A program made the position numbers and the translations under genes. From Hyposmocoma kahamanoa (taxonomy: Eukaryota > Arthropoda > Insecta > Lepidoptera > Cosmopterigidae), in the NCBI RefSeq assembly GCF_003589595.1, contig NW_020653713.1:6126360-6190359 (forward strand): a DNA stretch of 64,000 bases, written 5' to 3'. The notes under the pieces were generated by a model. The model searched no databases and was not told the origin of the DNA. It saw only the letters and a program-made list of their open reading frames with translations. Shown piece after piece: positions 21,637-33,354 of this stretch (its first letter is position 1; the number at the start of each line of letters is the position of its first letter).

Positions 21637-22160
21637 TTGTCGTCATCATTTATACGTCCCACTGCTGGACACGGGTCTCCTCTTAGCCGAGGGCTTAGGC
21701 CATAGTCCGCCACGCTGACCCACTGCGGGTTGTGAACCTTCTTCAACGTGCAAGTTTCGTCACAATGTTTTTCTTCACCGAAAAGCTCATGGCAGAAGAA
21801 GCCGTGCGCCTGATGGTAGCTACACGCCTGTCCATAAAAGTTACAGTGCCACTCAGAGCTTTATATCGCAAACATCTGAGGGGCACTGCAACTGCGCCCG
21901 TCACCCTGTCACATAAGTTAACAAGTCCCGCGTGCCAGTGATTTCACCAGCCCCCATACCCTTCAAAACTGGAATACAGTAATGCAGACATTACTACTTG
22001 GCGGTAGAAAAAGGCAAGGTGGCAATACTTCCATGGACAAACTCTTTCACAAGCAGCTCTACTGCCACTAAATATTTTATTAGGTGCGACCCCGCATTCG
22101 AAACCACGGCCTCGGCTTAAAAGACTGTAGGTCAAACCATTAAGCAACCACCGCTCCATA
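21637..22160 (-). repeat. Lepidopteran SINE (CAGTGGGACGTATA tail) split by a B copy
   Basis: Minus strand: the tRNA-like head ATGGAGCGGTGGTTGCTTAA...GGTTTCGAATGCGGG lies at 22160-22077. The tail, with TTCGGTGAAGAAAAAC and the 3' end CCAGCAGTGGGACGTATAAA, lies at 21790-21637. A B element separates the two parts. A continuous relative is at 50994-51303. Confidence 0.75.
21791..22075 (-). repeat. Family B repeat nested in a SINE
   Basis: Follows the B consensus from GTGCGCCTGATGGTAGCTAC to AGCTCTACTGCCACTAAA. The poly-T/GTGACGGGACG end is missing, so its 3' end is truncated or lost. Confidence 0.8.
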
Positions 22161-22849
22161 TTTTATTGTATTATATGTTAAATCGTATAATGTGTGTGTG
22201 TACTGTACTGTAATTTATGAATGGAATATACAACTTTCTTCCTTCTGTTTCCATTAGAGATTCTCTCGAGTATTTGTTATCACGTATCTACTTAGAAAGT
22301 AGTCCTGCAGCTGTAATAAAAGATTTATAAGCCAATGCCATAACGGCGAAGGCGTTTGCAAAAAAGTTTAATAAAACTCGTCTTAAAAAAGGCATTGCAG
22401 TAGGAAGAAGCAGCGGTTCGTGGAAAATGTGAATTATTTATGCAGCGACGCAGGAAGCCTGTTTCGCTACAATCCCTTCCTTGTAAGCGGTGTCCGAGCG
22501 TAGTGGACGGAGACGTGGACGAAGTTAGTCCTGAATGGACCCCCGCGATCAAATTTTTTATTAAAAGCTGGTCAAAGTATCCGACTAAGACAGATAGCTT
22601 TAAAATGCGCGAAAATTTATGTGGCATTTCATTTTATTTTAACGGTAAAACAGAATTTTAGTCATCACATAATAACAGATATTGTTCGATACATTAATAG
22701 ACTAGACTACATTCCAAAAACAGTGTAAGTAGCATGTTTATGTTACAATAAAAAATCGAAGGCCAATAATATGTGTGAGCACGCTTAGCTGCGAGCGGAA
22801 TGAATAAAGTGAGGAGTGCGCGGGCGGCCCAGCAGTATTTTTCCGTTAC
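22161..22849. other. No supported feature
   Basis: No recognised repeat. Frames at 22325-22661 on both strands are below 101 codons and unlike known proteins. Confidence 0.4.
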
Positions 22850-23051
22850 AGACCCCCTACATTACCGTCTTTCGAGCGGCAGCGTCTTGCCAACGCAATC
22901 ACAGCGTCGACACGACTGACGTCCGCGCGGACGTCGCGTTAACTTTGTAGACACAATGCCGGCACTGAGCGACTATCGAATAGCGCCGAATGTCGGTTAT
23001 ACGCCGTGTTGGCAAAAAGCTGACACTCGAAAGACGCTAGTATGGGGGTCT
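22850..23051. mobile_element. Short TIR element (202 bp)
   Basis: Left end AGACCCCCTACATTACCGTC followed by TTTCGAG, and right end CTCGAAAGACGCTAGTATGG followed by GGGTCT, are inverted repeats of about 48 bp with mismatches. GC-rich interior and no coding frame. I could not identify a target duplication. Confidence 0.65.
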
Positions 23052-23491
23052 CTGCTCTACACAGCTAATAAATTGATGAATTCATTAAAATCTCGCCTCT
23101 TTTCCCAGTAGCGGCACTCTAAAATACTCAACCCTGGTAACATGCGATTGCTGACGTCGCATTAAACCGAATCGACCACAAACTGATCTCATTAATGATT
23201 CTTAACTCGTTCAATACTTTGCTACACTATTTTGCAAAATAAGCACTTTGACTACATGAAAATTGAATAAATGATTGAAACAAAGGTCTCTAGACTGAGT
23301 GGCACGATTCTGATAAAACCGACAGCCAGGTTATTGATTGTGCGTGAAATACTCCCCATTACTCTTCTAACACGGCCGATGCCGAGAGGACATTCCGGCG
23401 AGCACTCACAACACAAAGGAAATGAAGAAAAAACTAAATTGGATATTAATAAAACTTAATAGACATAATCAGAATCTATTGAGTGAGTGAG
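23052..23491. other. No supported feature
   Basis: No recognised content. Confidence 0.4.
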
Positions 23492-23604
23492 TTTGGGTGT
23501 AATTTGTGGTTGTCTATGTGTGTGTCTATGGCACCCGCGACACAGGGTTTCTCTAGTGCGGGGCTATGTTGAGTGTGTGCGTTATTATTATTATTATTAT
23601 TATC
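23492..23604 (+). repeat. Family A SINE, tail half only
   Basis: GTTTGGGTGTAATTTGTGGT...GGCACCCGCGACACAGGGTT, then GTGTGTGCGTTATTATTATT. The tRNA-like head is absent (5'-truncated). Confidence 0.8.
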
Positions 23605-24593
23605 TCTGATCTTGTTTCTTCAGTGCCCTTTAAAATTTAATGGTTTATTAAAATAACACGGGCTACCAAATTGACTATTTTCTCAAGAACGTTTCTGTAC
23701 ATTTTTAAGATCATGGCACTAGGAAAAATACTTAATTCCTTACCTATATTTAAAAACATATATGTATATTAAAAATGCCCAACACGGCAACGTGAGTTGG
23801 TCTGCTATCGTCTTAACCTTATCGTCGCAATACTAATAAAATATACAGATAAAATCAATGCATTGTTACATTGCACCTGTTAAAACCTCACAGGTACACT
23901 TTGATTACTCAGAGATCCGATACGTTTATTGACACATTTTAAAATATCACGTATCCAATACAATTTTTTGTAAGGTTTTCCCTCTTGTGTCTTTTAAAAA
24001 GTGGACTTTTTTTCTTTTATTTATAATGCCCCAATTTCAGTTAAGGACGTAGTAGTTTGTGGCAACAATAATGTATATTATAAATACATTACAATCTAGT
24101 CCAATACAAGACTAATAAATAATTTACATTTCACTTAATCGAATAAGCAAACAGATAAACAAAGATTCGCCCACTGACAATTTTCTTATAATCACCTTTA
24201 TCATGTGTCTATATTATCATCGACTGCCATCATATATTTTCCCAAAACATACACGAACCTAAAATAGCCTAACCTTTCAATAAGCCCCCCTAAAGTTCAT
24301 CCGCTTTACCCAGCTCCATCCCTGTTTCTACGTAGAGTTTTTTGCGCGACATTTATTGTTTTAACGGCGTACGTAGTACGTAGCCACTCATAACTCTCCT
24401 CTTTGTTAGTTTTTACTTATTACCACATCGCTGCAGTACCCGTATGAATAAATTCCATGGGAATGCACCGTGAAGAGATATACACACGGACTGAAACGTA
24501 AAAACGACAAATAACTTGTATATATGGCACACCAAATCATGGCCGTTGTACGCAATGCTAAGGCCGAAAGGTACCACTACAAAAATATTGTAA
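23605..24593. other. No supported feature
   Basis: AT-rich non-coding DNA. Confidence 0.4.
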
Positions 24594-24740
24594 TCGCTAC
24601 TTATTTCTGCTGCCAAGCAATAATGTGTAAGTGTAATGTGTAAGTAAAGGGTAAGTGTGCCTTTCCGATCTTTGTGATTTAAAGCTCTGGCTGGCACTCC
24701 ACGACTTGTTCGTCCCCTTACCTGATATCATAAAAAATCC
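24594..24740 (+). repeat. Family B repeat, internally deleted
   Basis: TTATTTCTGCTGCCAAGCA, GATCTTTGTGATTTAAAGCT and CACGACTTGTTCGTCCCCTT, then a decayed tail ATATCATAAAAAAT. The middle section is missing compared with complete copies. Confidence 0.7.
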
Positions 24741-25202
24741 TTGCAAAAAATAAGAAAAAACAATGGCGTAAATGCCCGACAATCACCAGTCCGTATTTGG
24801 AATATAAGTTCTAAAAATTTAAAATAATAGAACTACCAATATAACCACACATCACATTTAAAAATAGATTCGAACTTTAACATCACTTCTTTTGCAAAAA
24901 GAGGGCAGTTAAATGTTTGAAGCCTTTGTGTGACGTACAGGTACGTCTGCCTGTAGCATCGTAGCTCCAATACGGATGGATTTATCTCAATGCGGTTTTG
25001 TTTTATTTAAGGGCTAATATAATCTGGACTGTTTTTAGCCATGTCCGACGAACATACTATTTGAAGATCGTCAGCTCTTTTCTCAATGTGCGTCTCAGTC
25101 TCTCTCAGTGAGGAGCTCTGTCATAAATTGAGCATGTATTTTACTTCCTTTTGTCCGATAATCTTGAAATATAGTATATTATAGAAATAAAAAAAAATAT
25201 AA
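24741..25202. other. No supported feature
   Basis: No recognised content. Confidence 0.4.
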
Positions 25203-25262
25203 TACTTAAATAACAAAAATTGCCTCGGAAATTAGGTAGTGAACACTAGTCCGAGAATGACC
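25203..25262. repeat. Family H foldback, single arm
   Basis: TTGCCTCGGAAATTAGGTAG and GAACACTAGTCCGAGAATGA match the right arm of the complete H element at 26409. Confidence 0.7.
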
Positions 25263-25506
25263 GGACAACGTTCATCTGATGCTGCAACCAGGACTGTCTG
25301 CAAACTACTCAAATCTTCAACTGCTTACAGTAGAACTATCATGTTTGAGCTTATTGATATAGTCAAATCGAGTTGTTATCATAGAAATTATGACTTTAGA
25401 AAATCTGACAAATTTTATTTCAACAAAATTTATGGTACGACACCAAACTGAGAACCTAGTCATTCACAGAACTAGTGGAAGAGAGCAATCCTCAGTAGTA
25501 GAAAAA

Positions 25507-25660
25507 TACTAAGTGACAAGGTAAGCAACACGCCTGTCCATAGCAGTAGCAGTGCCACTCAGAGCTTTAAATAGCAAAGATCAAAGGGGCACTGCCACTG
25601 CACCCGTCACCCTGAGACATAAGTTGACAAGTCTCATGTGCCTGTAATTTCACCATTGTC
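25507..25660 (-). repeat. Family B repeat, internal part
   Basis: GTAAGCAACACGCCTGTCC, GTGCCACTCAGAGCTTTAAA and CACCCTGAGACATAAGTTGA, ending at TTTCACCA. Confidence 0.8.
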
Positions 25661-26408
25661 TATTTATTAACAGAACAAAAGTGCCAGTAGTTCTGTCAAC
25701 GGAACTGTACAACAGGACTAGGAGGAGTAATCGGACTTTGTTGTCTTTTTTAAGTGCACAGTCTTGTATTGAAGATTTTAAATTTTAATTTAAGTGTTAT
25801 ATTAAAAAAAGAATAACAACAAAAAAGCATCACATCGAAAACACTCGTTGCTGATTCGAATAATTCAACTTCAAAAATACGCACTATTGTTTTTCGCATG
25901 TGAATTCTATCGGAAGAATTTCAAATCTCGCCCCTTAGATATGAGTGACAGTTGTCATTTATAAGCAATGATAAATCGCTTCTCGGTTTCGGAATTGGGT
26001 GACATTGACATAGCTTTACAATTGTTCATATTATTTTCACAAACGTCGTTTTGATGTGTGTTTGTACCGACTAGTTGGTGCAAGTTTAGTAGGTTTCGAT
26101 ATTCCCATAAAAATTACTTTTACACCATTTAAACAGATTTAACAATTTCTGGACTGTCAATATAATTTAAAAGTTACCCAGTTGGCGTATCGTTGAAAGT
26201 TCCATACCTATTATCGCAAGTTAAGGACGTTTGATTTTATGTTGAAATTTCATTCAATGTGCAACGACGAAGGATTAAAACCTATTAACGTTCTCTAAAA
26301 CAAAAATTGGCGATGGATGGATAAGATTGCTGGTGCGACTATCATTGTTGCACTCCAAAGTAGCAAAATAAGACATTTTCCCACGATTTTTTGCGTGAGA
26401 TAGTTCGA
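25661..26408. other. No supported feature
   Basis: No recognised content. Confidence 0.4.
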
Positions 26409-26591
26409 TCTCGGACTAGCTACTACCTAATTTCCGTGGCAACTTTTATTACTTAAATATACAATTATATTATCGTGTAATTATTAAATAATATATCACG
26501 ATACAGTACTCGAATATTACACGATAAAAAAATCGAATACTTAAATAATAAAAATTGCCACGGAAATTAGGTAGTCAACATTAGTCCGAGA
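26409..26591. mobile_element. Family H AT-rich foldback element, complete (183 bp)
   Basis: Arms TCTCGGACTAG...CTACCTAATTTCCGTGG and CCACGGAAATTAGGTAG...TAGTCCGAGA are inverted repeats of about 50 bp. Inside are further inverted pairs (ATCGTGTAAT and ATTACACGAT). No coding capacity; it would fold into a long hairpin. Confidence 0.75.
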
Positions 26592-28049
26592 ATTACCGAA
26601 TTCTTATTACATCTAATGTACAACAAAGGGAATATGGCGGACTGAGCACAAGCGCACAAGTATGTGAAACTCTGCGTACTGTTGGCACGTGTCATGCCCA
26701 CTAAACACTTCTTCTCTATTTAATTTTCTGTGGGCCAAATCGTGCAATATAGCTGCGCTTGTGTTGATTGTTTTTTCATGCGGTTTTTTTTTTATTATTT
26801 TGAAATTAATAAAATAAATAAAACAAATCACCAAAAATACACTCGACATATTATGTTTATCCTCCCTAAGAGGCATCAGGAGTTATTGGCTGTTTGATGC
26901 TCTCGGCCGAAAAATAATCTCGCTCAAAACGTGTACCATAATTGACTGTATATAAAAAATATTCAACACAAGCACAGCCATTATTCATGATTTAACCTTC
27001 ATTATATTTGTGGATTTCCGATTTAAACTATATAATATAGTACAATATATACAATATAGTGTTGTGCGATGTTATTACACCATGTTTTTAATTAATTTAT
27101 TATCGATTTATCTCACTGGACACGAGACTCTACTTCCGTCATACAATTAATATTACCGATAAAATTAGTGCCCGTAATAAAATCTCTTCAATAATTCGTT
27201 TACTCTATAGTCTCGTGTGTATCGTAGTAGTGTTTGTGGTGCGATCATTTCAGATTAAATTTTCATTCGTGTTTTGGCGTCGGCTTTCGGCCTCCGCCGG
27301 CGCCGCACGACGATGCTACGCCGGCAACGTAGTACTAACGTCTTGGACGCAACGGGTGCAATATTCATGCGGGAACATCTGCATTTATACACTTGCACCG
27401 CATTAGCAATCTTGCCAAGCTAGTTCTTTATAGTTCTTACAGCCTGGTATTTGTTTGGAACGAAAACTGGTATTTGCAGGCAGCTTTTACTAGATTTCTT
27501 TAAGGAGCTTATTTTGTTTCAACGTTATTTAGCTTCTGTTAACATATCTAATCTATAATAACTTAGGTAATATTTTTATTCGAACACAACTGAGTATACA
27601 TATATTTTGGATTTCGTTTAAGTATGTAAGTTGTAGTCCATAAATAGAAAAAGCTCATTACAGTAACAAGCGGGCGTATAAATATTAATCTCTAGCCACG
27701 GGCCGTAATAAAAAGGCTCATAATTCGAGAGCTTCCCTAGTTTTTCGAACGCACATAATGCGCGGTGCTAAAAGGATAATATCTGCAAAAAGTCGCACCG
27801 TCCGCCTCCGCCTCCGCTATAACCATATAGCGTTGGGAAAAAGTGCAAAATTTTGTCTGTGGGCACACTGAGAGAGGCTACGTAAATTGAACATGTACCT
27901 AATCCAAAAATTCTAATGAGTGATTTTTGACATCAATGCAATGTTAGTATTAATTAAGAGAATATACAATCCGTAATTTGATGCTAATTCAAATAATATG
28001 TTGATAATAATATGTAGACATATCTAATTAATAGTTTTAGTAGCAGTGG
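26592..28049. other. No supported feature
   Basis: About 1.45 kb of non-coding DNA. A GC-rich patch (27270-27330) gives a short spurious frame. Confidence 0.4.
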
Positions 28050-28200
28050 AGCTCCTTGTGAAAGAATTTGTCCAAGGAAGTGCTGCCACAATGTGATCAT
28101 TACTGCGTTTCGGTTGTGAAGGGTAAGAGTCCTAGTAAAATTACAATCACATGGGATTTGTCTGCTTATGTCCCAGGGTGATTTAAAGCTCTGGGTGACA
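28050..28200 (+). repeat. Family B repeat, partial
   Basis: GGAGCTCCTTGTGAAAGAAT, CATTACTGCGTTTCGGTT and CTTATGTCCCAGGGTGA; then a jump to ATTTAAAGCTCTGGG. Internally deleted and without a tail. Confidence 0.75.
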
Positions 28201-28244
28201 TTATTATTCTTCGTTGATATAATAACAGTTCACTACACATTTTA

Positions 28245-28500
28245 GGGTCGTATTCCAGAACTCTACTCAATGCTCAAGTCAGGATCTGAGTATGATTTCA
28301 AGCACTAGAAAGACAACCCTAATGGCAGGGACTTGAGTATGATTTCGAGTGCTTTAAACCATACTCAAGTCAGGATTGCACTGGAAACACAAGTACTGGA
28401 AATACGACCCTAATGGCAGGGACTTGAGTATGATTTCGAGTGCTTTAAACCATACTCAAATCCTGACTTGAGTATTGAGTAGAGTTCTAGAACACGGCCC
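28245..28500. mobile_element. Family F inverted-repeat element, copy 2 with internal duplication
   Basis: Ends GGGTCGTATTCCAGAACTCT and AGAGTTCTAGAACACGGCCC are inverted repeats. Compared with copy 1 (1686-1850) it is 91 bp longer, because a 53-bp segment (ACCCTAATGGCAGGGACTTG...) occurs twice, at 28316-28368 and 28407-28459. Confidence 0.75.
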
Positions 28501-29354
28501 TCAGACTCTCCACATTCTATTTTAAACCATCTCGTTATAAAAAAGCGGTATTATTTTCAGGCGTGAAACGGCAAGAGCGTAGTTTTGGTTAAGCGAAAGA
28601 ATGCGAAGTTCGTTATAATGCAATAAGCGCTCCTTTTGAATAAATATCATTAAAAAAAAATGTGATAACTCCACTAACTAACCAAAAATCAACTACGTGT
28701 AATTGTGGTACAAACATGAAAAAAGAACATATTGTACTATATACCTATATTGCTTGTACTTTACCAAGAAAATATAGCTATAGTACAGATAATATAATAC
28801 TACACTAGGCTATAGATATGTGCATAATTGATATAAGACAGAAATGAAACATAATGTTTAGTGCGAGATACAAGGTACAAGTCCGTCTAACTCAGTGTGC
28901 CCATCTCCGTAAGGGCGGCGGTGTGTGTCCTAATTACTGGCCATTTATAACCCCGCGGACGGTCCGAGCGATTTTATATTTTTTCCTCTACCCCGCACCG
29001 CACCCCGCCCCACCCCGCGCCGCTAGGTGTGCGTTATATTTTAAGAAAACGCCCAACTTGCTGTAATACTTTCACAGGAATTTTAATTGTCATAAATTGT
29101 CGGAACGGACAGGCTCGCTTAAGAGGATTATCGCGCGAAGTCCCGTTCAGCGAAAAATACTTTAGTATAAACACGTGTGCCCTTGAATAGGACTGGGGAA
29201 AACGTGAAATAATTTCCTGGCATTTGGATACTCTAATACTTTCAATATGTTGAGGAGATTCATTATTTTGAGCATTATGTTCATGAATGTAGGATATGGA
29301 AAAATAAACAGTTTTAATATGAAAATTAATAAACGAAAACGAAAAAACAAAACT
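28501..29354. other. No supported feature; one CCCCGC-rich patch
   Basis: AT-rich apart from 28960-29030, where CACCCCGC-like units repeat. No gene recognised. Confidence 0.4.
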
Positions 29355-29564
29355 GCCTCTGTGGCCGAACGGTTACCATACCGGACTGCCACGCAGAGGT
29401 CCCCGGGTTCGATTCCCGGGCCGGGAGAAATATTTGTATGGCCTACATTTATTTCTCTCGTGAGTTTGGGTGTAATTTGTGGTTGTCTATGTGTGTGTCC
29501 ATGGCACCCGCGACACAGGGTTTCCCTAGTGTGGGGCTATGTTGAGTGTGTGCGTTATTATTAT
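29355..29564 (+). repeat. Family A tRNA-headed SINE, copy 3
   Basis: GCCTCTGTGGCCGAACGGTT with B box GGGTTCGATTCCCGGGCC, followed by the complete A body and a GCGTTATTATTATAAAA tail. One of the cleanest copies in the window. Confidence 0.9.
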
Positions 29565-29888
29565 AAAAAAAATAAATAAATAAATAAATTATTCTTCATC
29601 CATTTCCCACTGAACTATTTGCGTCCTAAATATCAATGTTAAATAGGGGTAATCTACTAAACAGTTTTATAAATAGTTTCTAAGAAGAGGGTACCATCTA
29701 GTGATGCAACGGCCCTCTGCTTCTGCTTCCACGACTGCGGAACTTACGCACGCTTTTTCACATCTGTTTCCAACTCTGGGATCGTATGCTCGAAGCACGA
29801 AATCCGAAACTAATCTCAAAGTCAACAGTCAACGAAAACATGGGCCCGTTCGAAAAGGCCTGTCAAATCCTGTTGTCATATATTCTTA
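29565..29888. other. AT-rich tail and spacer
   Basis: An (AAAT)n run follows the SINE. No further content. Confidence 0.4.
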
Positions 29889-30991
29889 AAGTGCTTTTCC
29901 ACCGACAAGGAGAGACGAGACGAGGCAATGCGAGAATTGAAATCTCGCCGACCTATTTTCACCAAAAATTGCCATCGCGAGCTCGCGCTATGGTTATGGA
30001 TAGTGACAACACAGTGCTGTTCAATTCATCTAGCAATTAACACGCGACTAAAGTACCATGTCCCGCAAATTCTTATTATTAAATATGTTAACGGAAAAAG
30101 AATCTGATGAAGATACTGTAAGAAGAAATAATTCTTTTGTAATATAAGCTGTTTGTACCCTCTAAGATAAAATAAATAAAGAAATAAATAAATAATAAAT
30201 AAAAAGAAAAATAACTTTTTAGAAAAAAACTTTTTTTTTATAATCTTTTATCCCAGGGCAAATATTACGAACTAGCGAAATACACATAAAAAAATTTACA
30301 GCTAGCGCTGGTTTGTTTACATTATATTGCAACTATATTGTGTATATATTATTATACTTTTGAAAACGATGCAATGTTTTAAAAGTGGTTACATAATTAT
30401 GATAAAGTCACAATCCTAATCGTGTACATGTTAATGCAATTATAAATACAATTGCATTACATTGTATAAATATTTACGAAAATGATATGGATACATGTAT
30501 GACACCAGGACTATATATTTTTCATTGACTGTAGTTTGTTTATTTTTCTCTAAAATAAAAGTATGCCGTTTTAAAATGGTGTCGTGATTACATATTTTTG
30601 CAATACATACATTACATACATATATTTTTTGAAATATCTAATATTTACAGAATTTCGAAAATGTATGAACGTTTACATTTCAATGCACGCGACTGTATCC
30701 CACAATCTCGTGATTGACATTAATAGACATCGCGAGCACGCGCGAGCTCGCGCGATATCGTACGAGACATCGTGAATCGTGTTTCCGTTGGAGAGTTCAT
30801 AAAGAGTCTATGTAGGCAGCAATACGGTTCAATGTTACATCAACAAATATTTCAAATCTCGTCTCGCCCGTTCTCGTCAATCCCGACCATTTCCACCGAA
30901 GATACGCTAGGAGAGAATTGACATTTTGCCATACAAGTTTTAAAAATCGTCTCGCCTCGTCTCGTCTCGCCTCGCCGGTGGAAATACACCC
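29889..30991. mobile_element. 1.1-kb Harbinger-like TIR element with TTA duplication
   Basis: Left end AAGTGCTTTTCCACCGACAA then GGAGAGACGAGACGAGGC; the right end, inverted, is CGTCTCGCCTCGTCTCGTCT...CCGGTGGAAATACACCC. Both are flanked by TTA (29886-29888, 30992-30994). A 3-bp TTA/TAA duplication and a TIR beginning GGG fit PIF/Harbinger. Inside are further CGTCTCG-like and TTTCCACCG blocks (30857-30900) and CGCGAGCTCGCG palindromes (29985, 30738). No transposase frame, so it is non-autonomous. Superfamily is inferred from the duplication only. Confidence 0.6.
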
Positions 30992-31202
30992 TTAGTTCTA
31001 GCCCCGACCGAAATTCAAGTCTGTAGGTCATTCACATGCTTCAAGAACATTTATAATGGAACTTTAATCGTGAGTTTACAATGTTCGCGACGGATGAGGT
31101 ATGCACGCGAATTGCTTGGCGGTTTTTAGCAGTTTTATACTGTGTTAAAAGCAATCATGAAACCAAAACCAAGTTCCTGTTTTAATTATTTCGTTGAGAT
31201 CT

Positions 31203-31402
31203 TTATAGTACTTTTCGAGTTCTTAGATTTTTGCTATTGTTAAATCGCGTATACTTGTTTTTTTTTTTCAAACAAACCAACATTTCGAGTCCTTTGTCCC
31301 GTGTCAACCGCGACCATGGGACCTGTAAAGGGCCCGAAACGTCGGTTTGTTTGAAAAAACAAATATACGCGATTTAAATCCGGAAAAATAGTTTCATTTC
31401 CT
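31203..31402. mobile_element. Family D long-hairpin element, both arms
   Basis: The left arm (CGAGTTCTTAGATTTTTGCT...AAATCGCGTATACTTG...CAAACAAACCAACATTTCG) is the inverted copy of the right arm (CGAAACGTCGGTTTGTTTG...CAAATATACGCGATTTAAAT...). The centre is CCATGGGACCTGTAAAGGGC. No coding capacity. Confidence 0.75.
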
Positions 31403-31947
31403 AATTATAATATAAATTAAATTTTATGATTGATTTTTAATAGTATTGGAACTCTAGAATCCGCGTCCGCGCCCGCTTTTTGATACTTCCGTTGCATCAC
31501 TAGTACCTACCATGAGTCCTAGACTTACTAGTAACAGATGTCGTTAACGACCCCATAATATTGGTATTACCCAGACCCGACATTTGTCATATTAAATTGT
31601 AAGTAGTTTACGTAGTCACTAGGGACATCTTACGAACTCGTGGCAGAGGCACAAGACAGGTAAAAGAACGTATAATATTCCATAAAACCTTTTCAAATTC
31701 AAAAGCAATATTTGACATGTGAGGAACATACGAACAGATTGTGGAACATCAGGTCGTTACTATATCGAGAATTCGCGGCAGACACAGAATCTCGAAAGAT
31801 GCATCAGCCGTGCACCGGTACACTTCTATTTCCGTCTCACTGCACTCCCGTATCGTACTTTTATTTAGACATCCGCAGCAACATAAAATTCATTCCATCG
31901 ACATTAGTAACTGCTCCCGTGTTTAAGCTAAACTAAACCCTCTCAGC
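31403..31947. other. No supported feature
   Basis: No recognised content. Confidence 0.4.
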
Positions 31948-32509
31948 TAGTGATGAAAGAAACTCAGCCTTTTAAGGCGTTTTATAACGACTCGACTCCA
32001 TTTTACAGGACTCGACTCTAAAATTAAGACTGAGGGTTCGAGTTTTTATTAATAAGACTCAGTCGTTATACTAAAAGACCTAAACGACTTGAACGACTTG
32101 AACCACTTGAAAGACTTAAACAACTCAAGTTGTTTGCGAAGGACTTATACCTATTTTATGTCTTATTAAACCCGAAGTTTATAAATAAAAATTACGTATG
32201 TAGTATGTAGTAAATAATCACGTTTATTTACTTATAATAAAAATCGTAAAATAAATACCTTGTGGGTAGAAATAAAATCACGCCATACGGCTCACGACTC
32301 GCGACTCCCGAGGCTATGAGGCGCCGTCGTTTTAGTCCTATAAGTCTTTTAAGCTTCCTAGGGTTAAAAAGCTTCGACTCGAATTAGTCTTCAGTTTTAG
32401 TCTTATGACTCAAGACTTGAGGGTTAAAAGATTAGAATAGTCGTGAAGCTTTGAAAATTAGCCGAGGTTTTTTAAAAGGCCTTAAAAGACTGAGTCTCTT
32501 CATCAACTA
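31948..32509. mobile_element. 562-bp hAT-type element with 8-bp duplication
   Basis: Ends TAGTGATGAAAGAAACTCAG and CTGAGTCTCTTCATCAACTA are imperfect inverted repeats. A perfect 8-bp direct repeat CTCTCAGC flanks them (31940-31947, 32510-32517). An 8-bp duplication with TAnnG ends indicates hAT. The interior has a short tandem of GACTTGAAC-like 9-10-mers (about 32082-32130) and many GACTC/GAGTC pairs. No transposase frame, so it is non-autonomous. Confidence 0.8.
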
Positions 32510-32652
32510 CTCTCAGCTATGGACGCACTGACGGGAAATACGAAGTAAGTAACCAACCAATTCAAAAGTGATGCAAAGTTGGATAGGCATGCCAAACGAT
32601 GGGCGACGTCATGTAATGAATAATTATTAAAAAATATTTTTCATAACAGAAA

Positions 32653-33063
32653 TCCGACCTCAAAAGTTTGCTTATGCGGCGTTTTTTTGTGAATTACATC
32701 TATTTGCCAAGTTTTATTGCAATCGATTAACGGAAAGTGCGCGAAACCGGATTCATCCTCTAGTTTGCCACCCTAAGAGGTGGAATATTTTCTTCAAATT
32801 TAAATGGAACCAATACTGAGGTACCTTCTTTAAACCAAAAAAGGATCATCAAAATCGGTCACAAATGGGCTCACAAAAAAAAGGAGGAAATTCGACTGTT
32901 TTTATCATGTGTGTGTTACGCGTTTACTTCAACTTTTATGAATTGACTTAGTAGTGGTAACTTAGGAGATGAATCTAGTTTATTGGATCACTTTCCGGTA
33001 ACTGATTCCAATAAAACATGGCAAATAGATGTAATTCCATTACACTGTTGAGGTCAATTTTTT
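32653..33063. repeat. Two family C partial copies, head to head
   Basis: 32653-32865 runs in minus C orientation (CCGACCTCAAAAGTTTGCTT...CATCAAAATCGGTCACAA). 32880-33063 runs in plus orientation (AAAAAGGAGGAAATTCGACT...ACTTTCCGGTAACTGATTCC...TGTTGAGGTCAATTTTTTA). Confidence 0.65.
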
Positions 33064-33354
33064 ATTTAAAAAAAATACCACAAAACTGATATATTAAGAA
33101 AAGCATCTATTATAATGTGCATAACGTAAGTGGAAACCCAGGTAATGGTTTCCGGCCACGGCATCGTCTGTTCTGAGGCCGATATTCCGCAAGATGCAGT
33201 TATTACAAAGCCTCTCTGCAACAATTCCATATTAAACGTTCGCTACGACTTTATTATTTAATGAAATAGATCCTTTATATCTAAGTTCATTTGTTAAATT
33301 TTTTAGTTTTAAAATTATGAGCTTAAAATGTTTGTCAGAGTAGCAGAATAGACT
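33064..33354. other. No supported feature
   Basis: No recognised content. Confidence 0.3.

Noticed and set aside
29355..29430. tRNA gene candidates (A- and B-box-like sequence here and at 15505, 41313, 41800, 43150, 55922)
   Set aside because: Each is the head of a dispersed SINE with a common body. The heads do not fold into an obvious complete cloverleaf, and the copies share sequence well beyond a tRNA.
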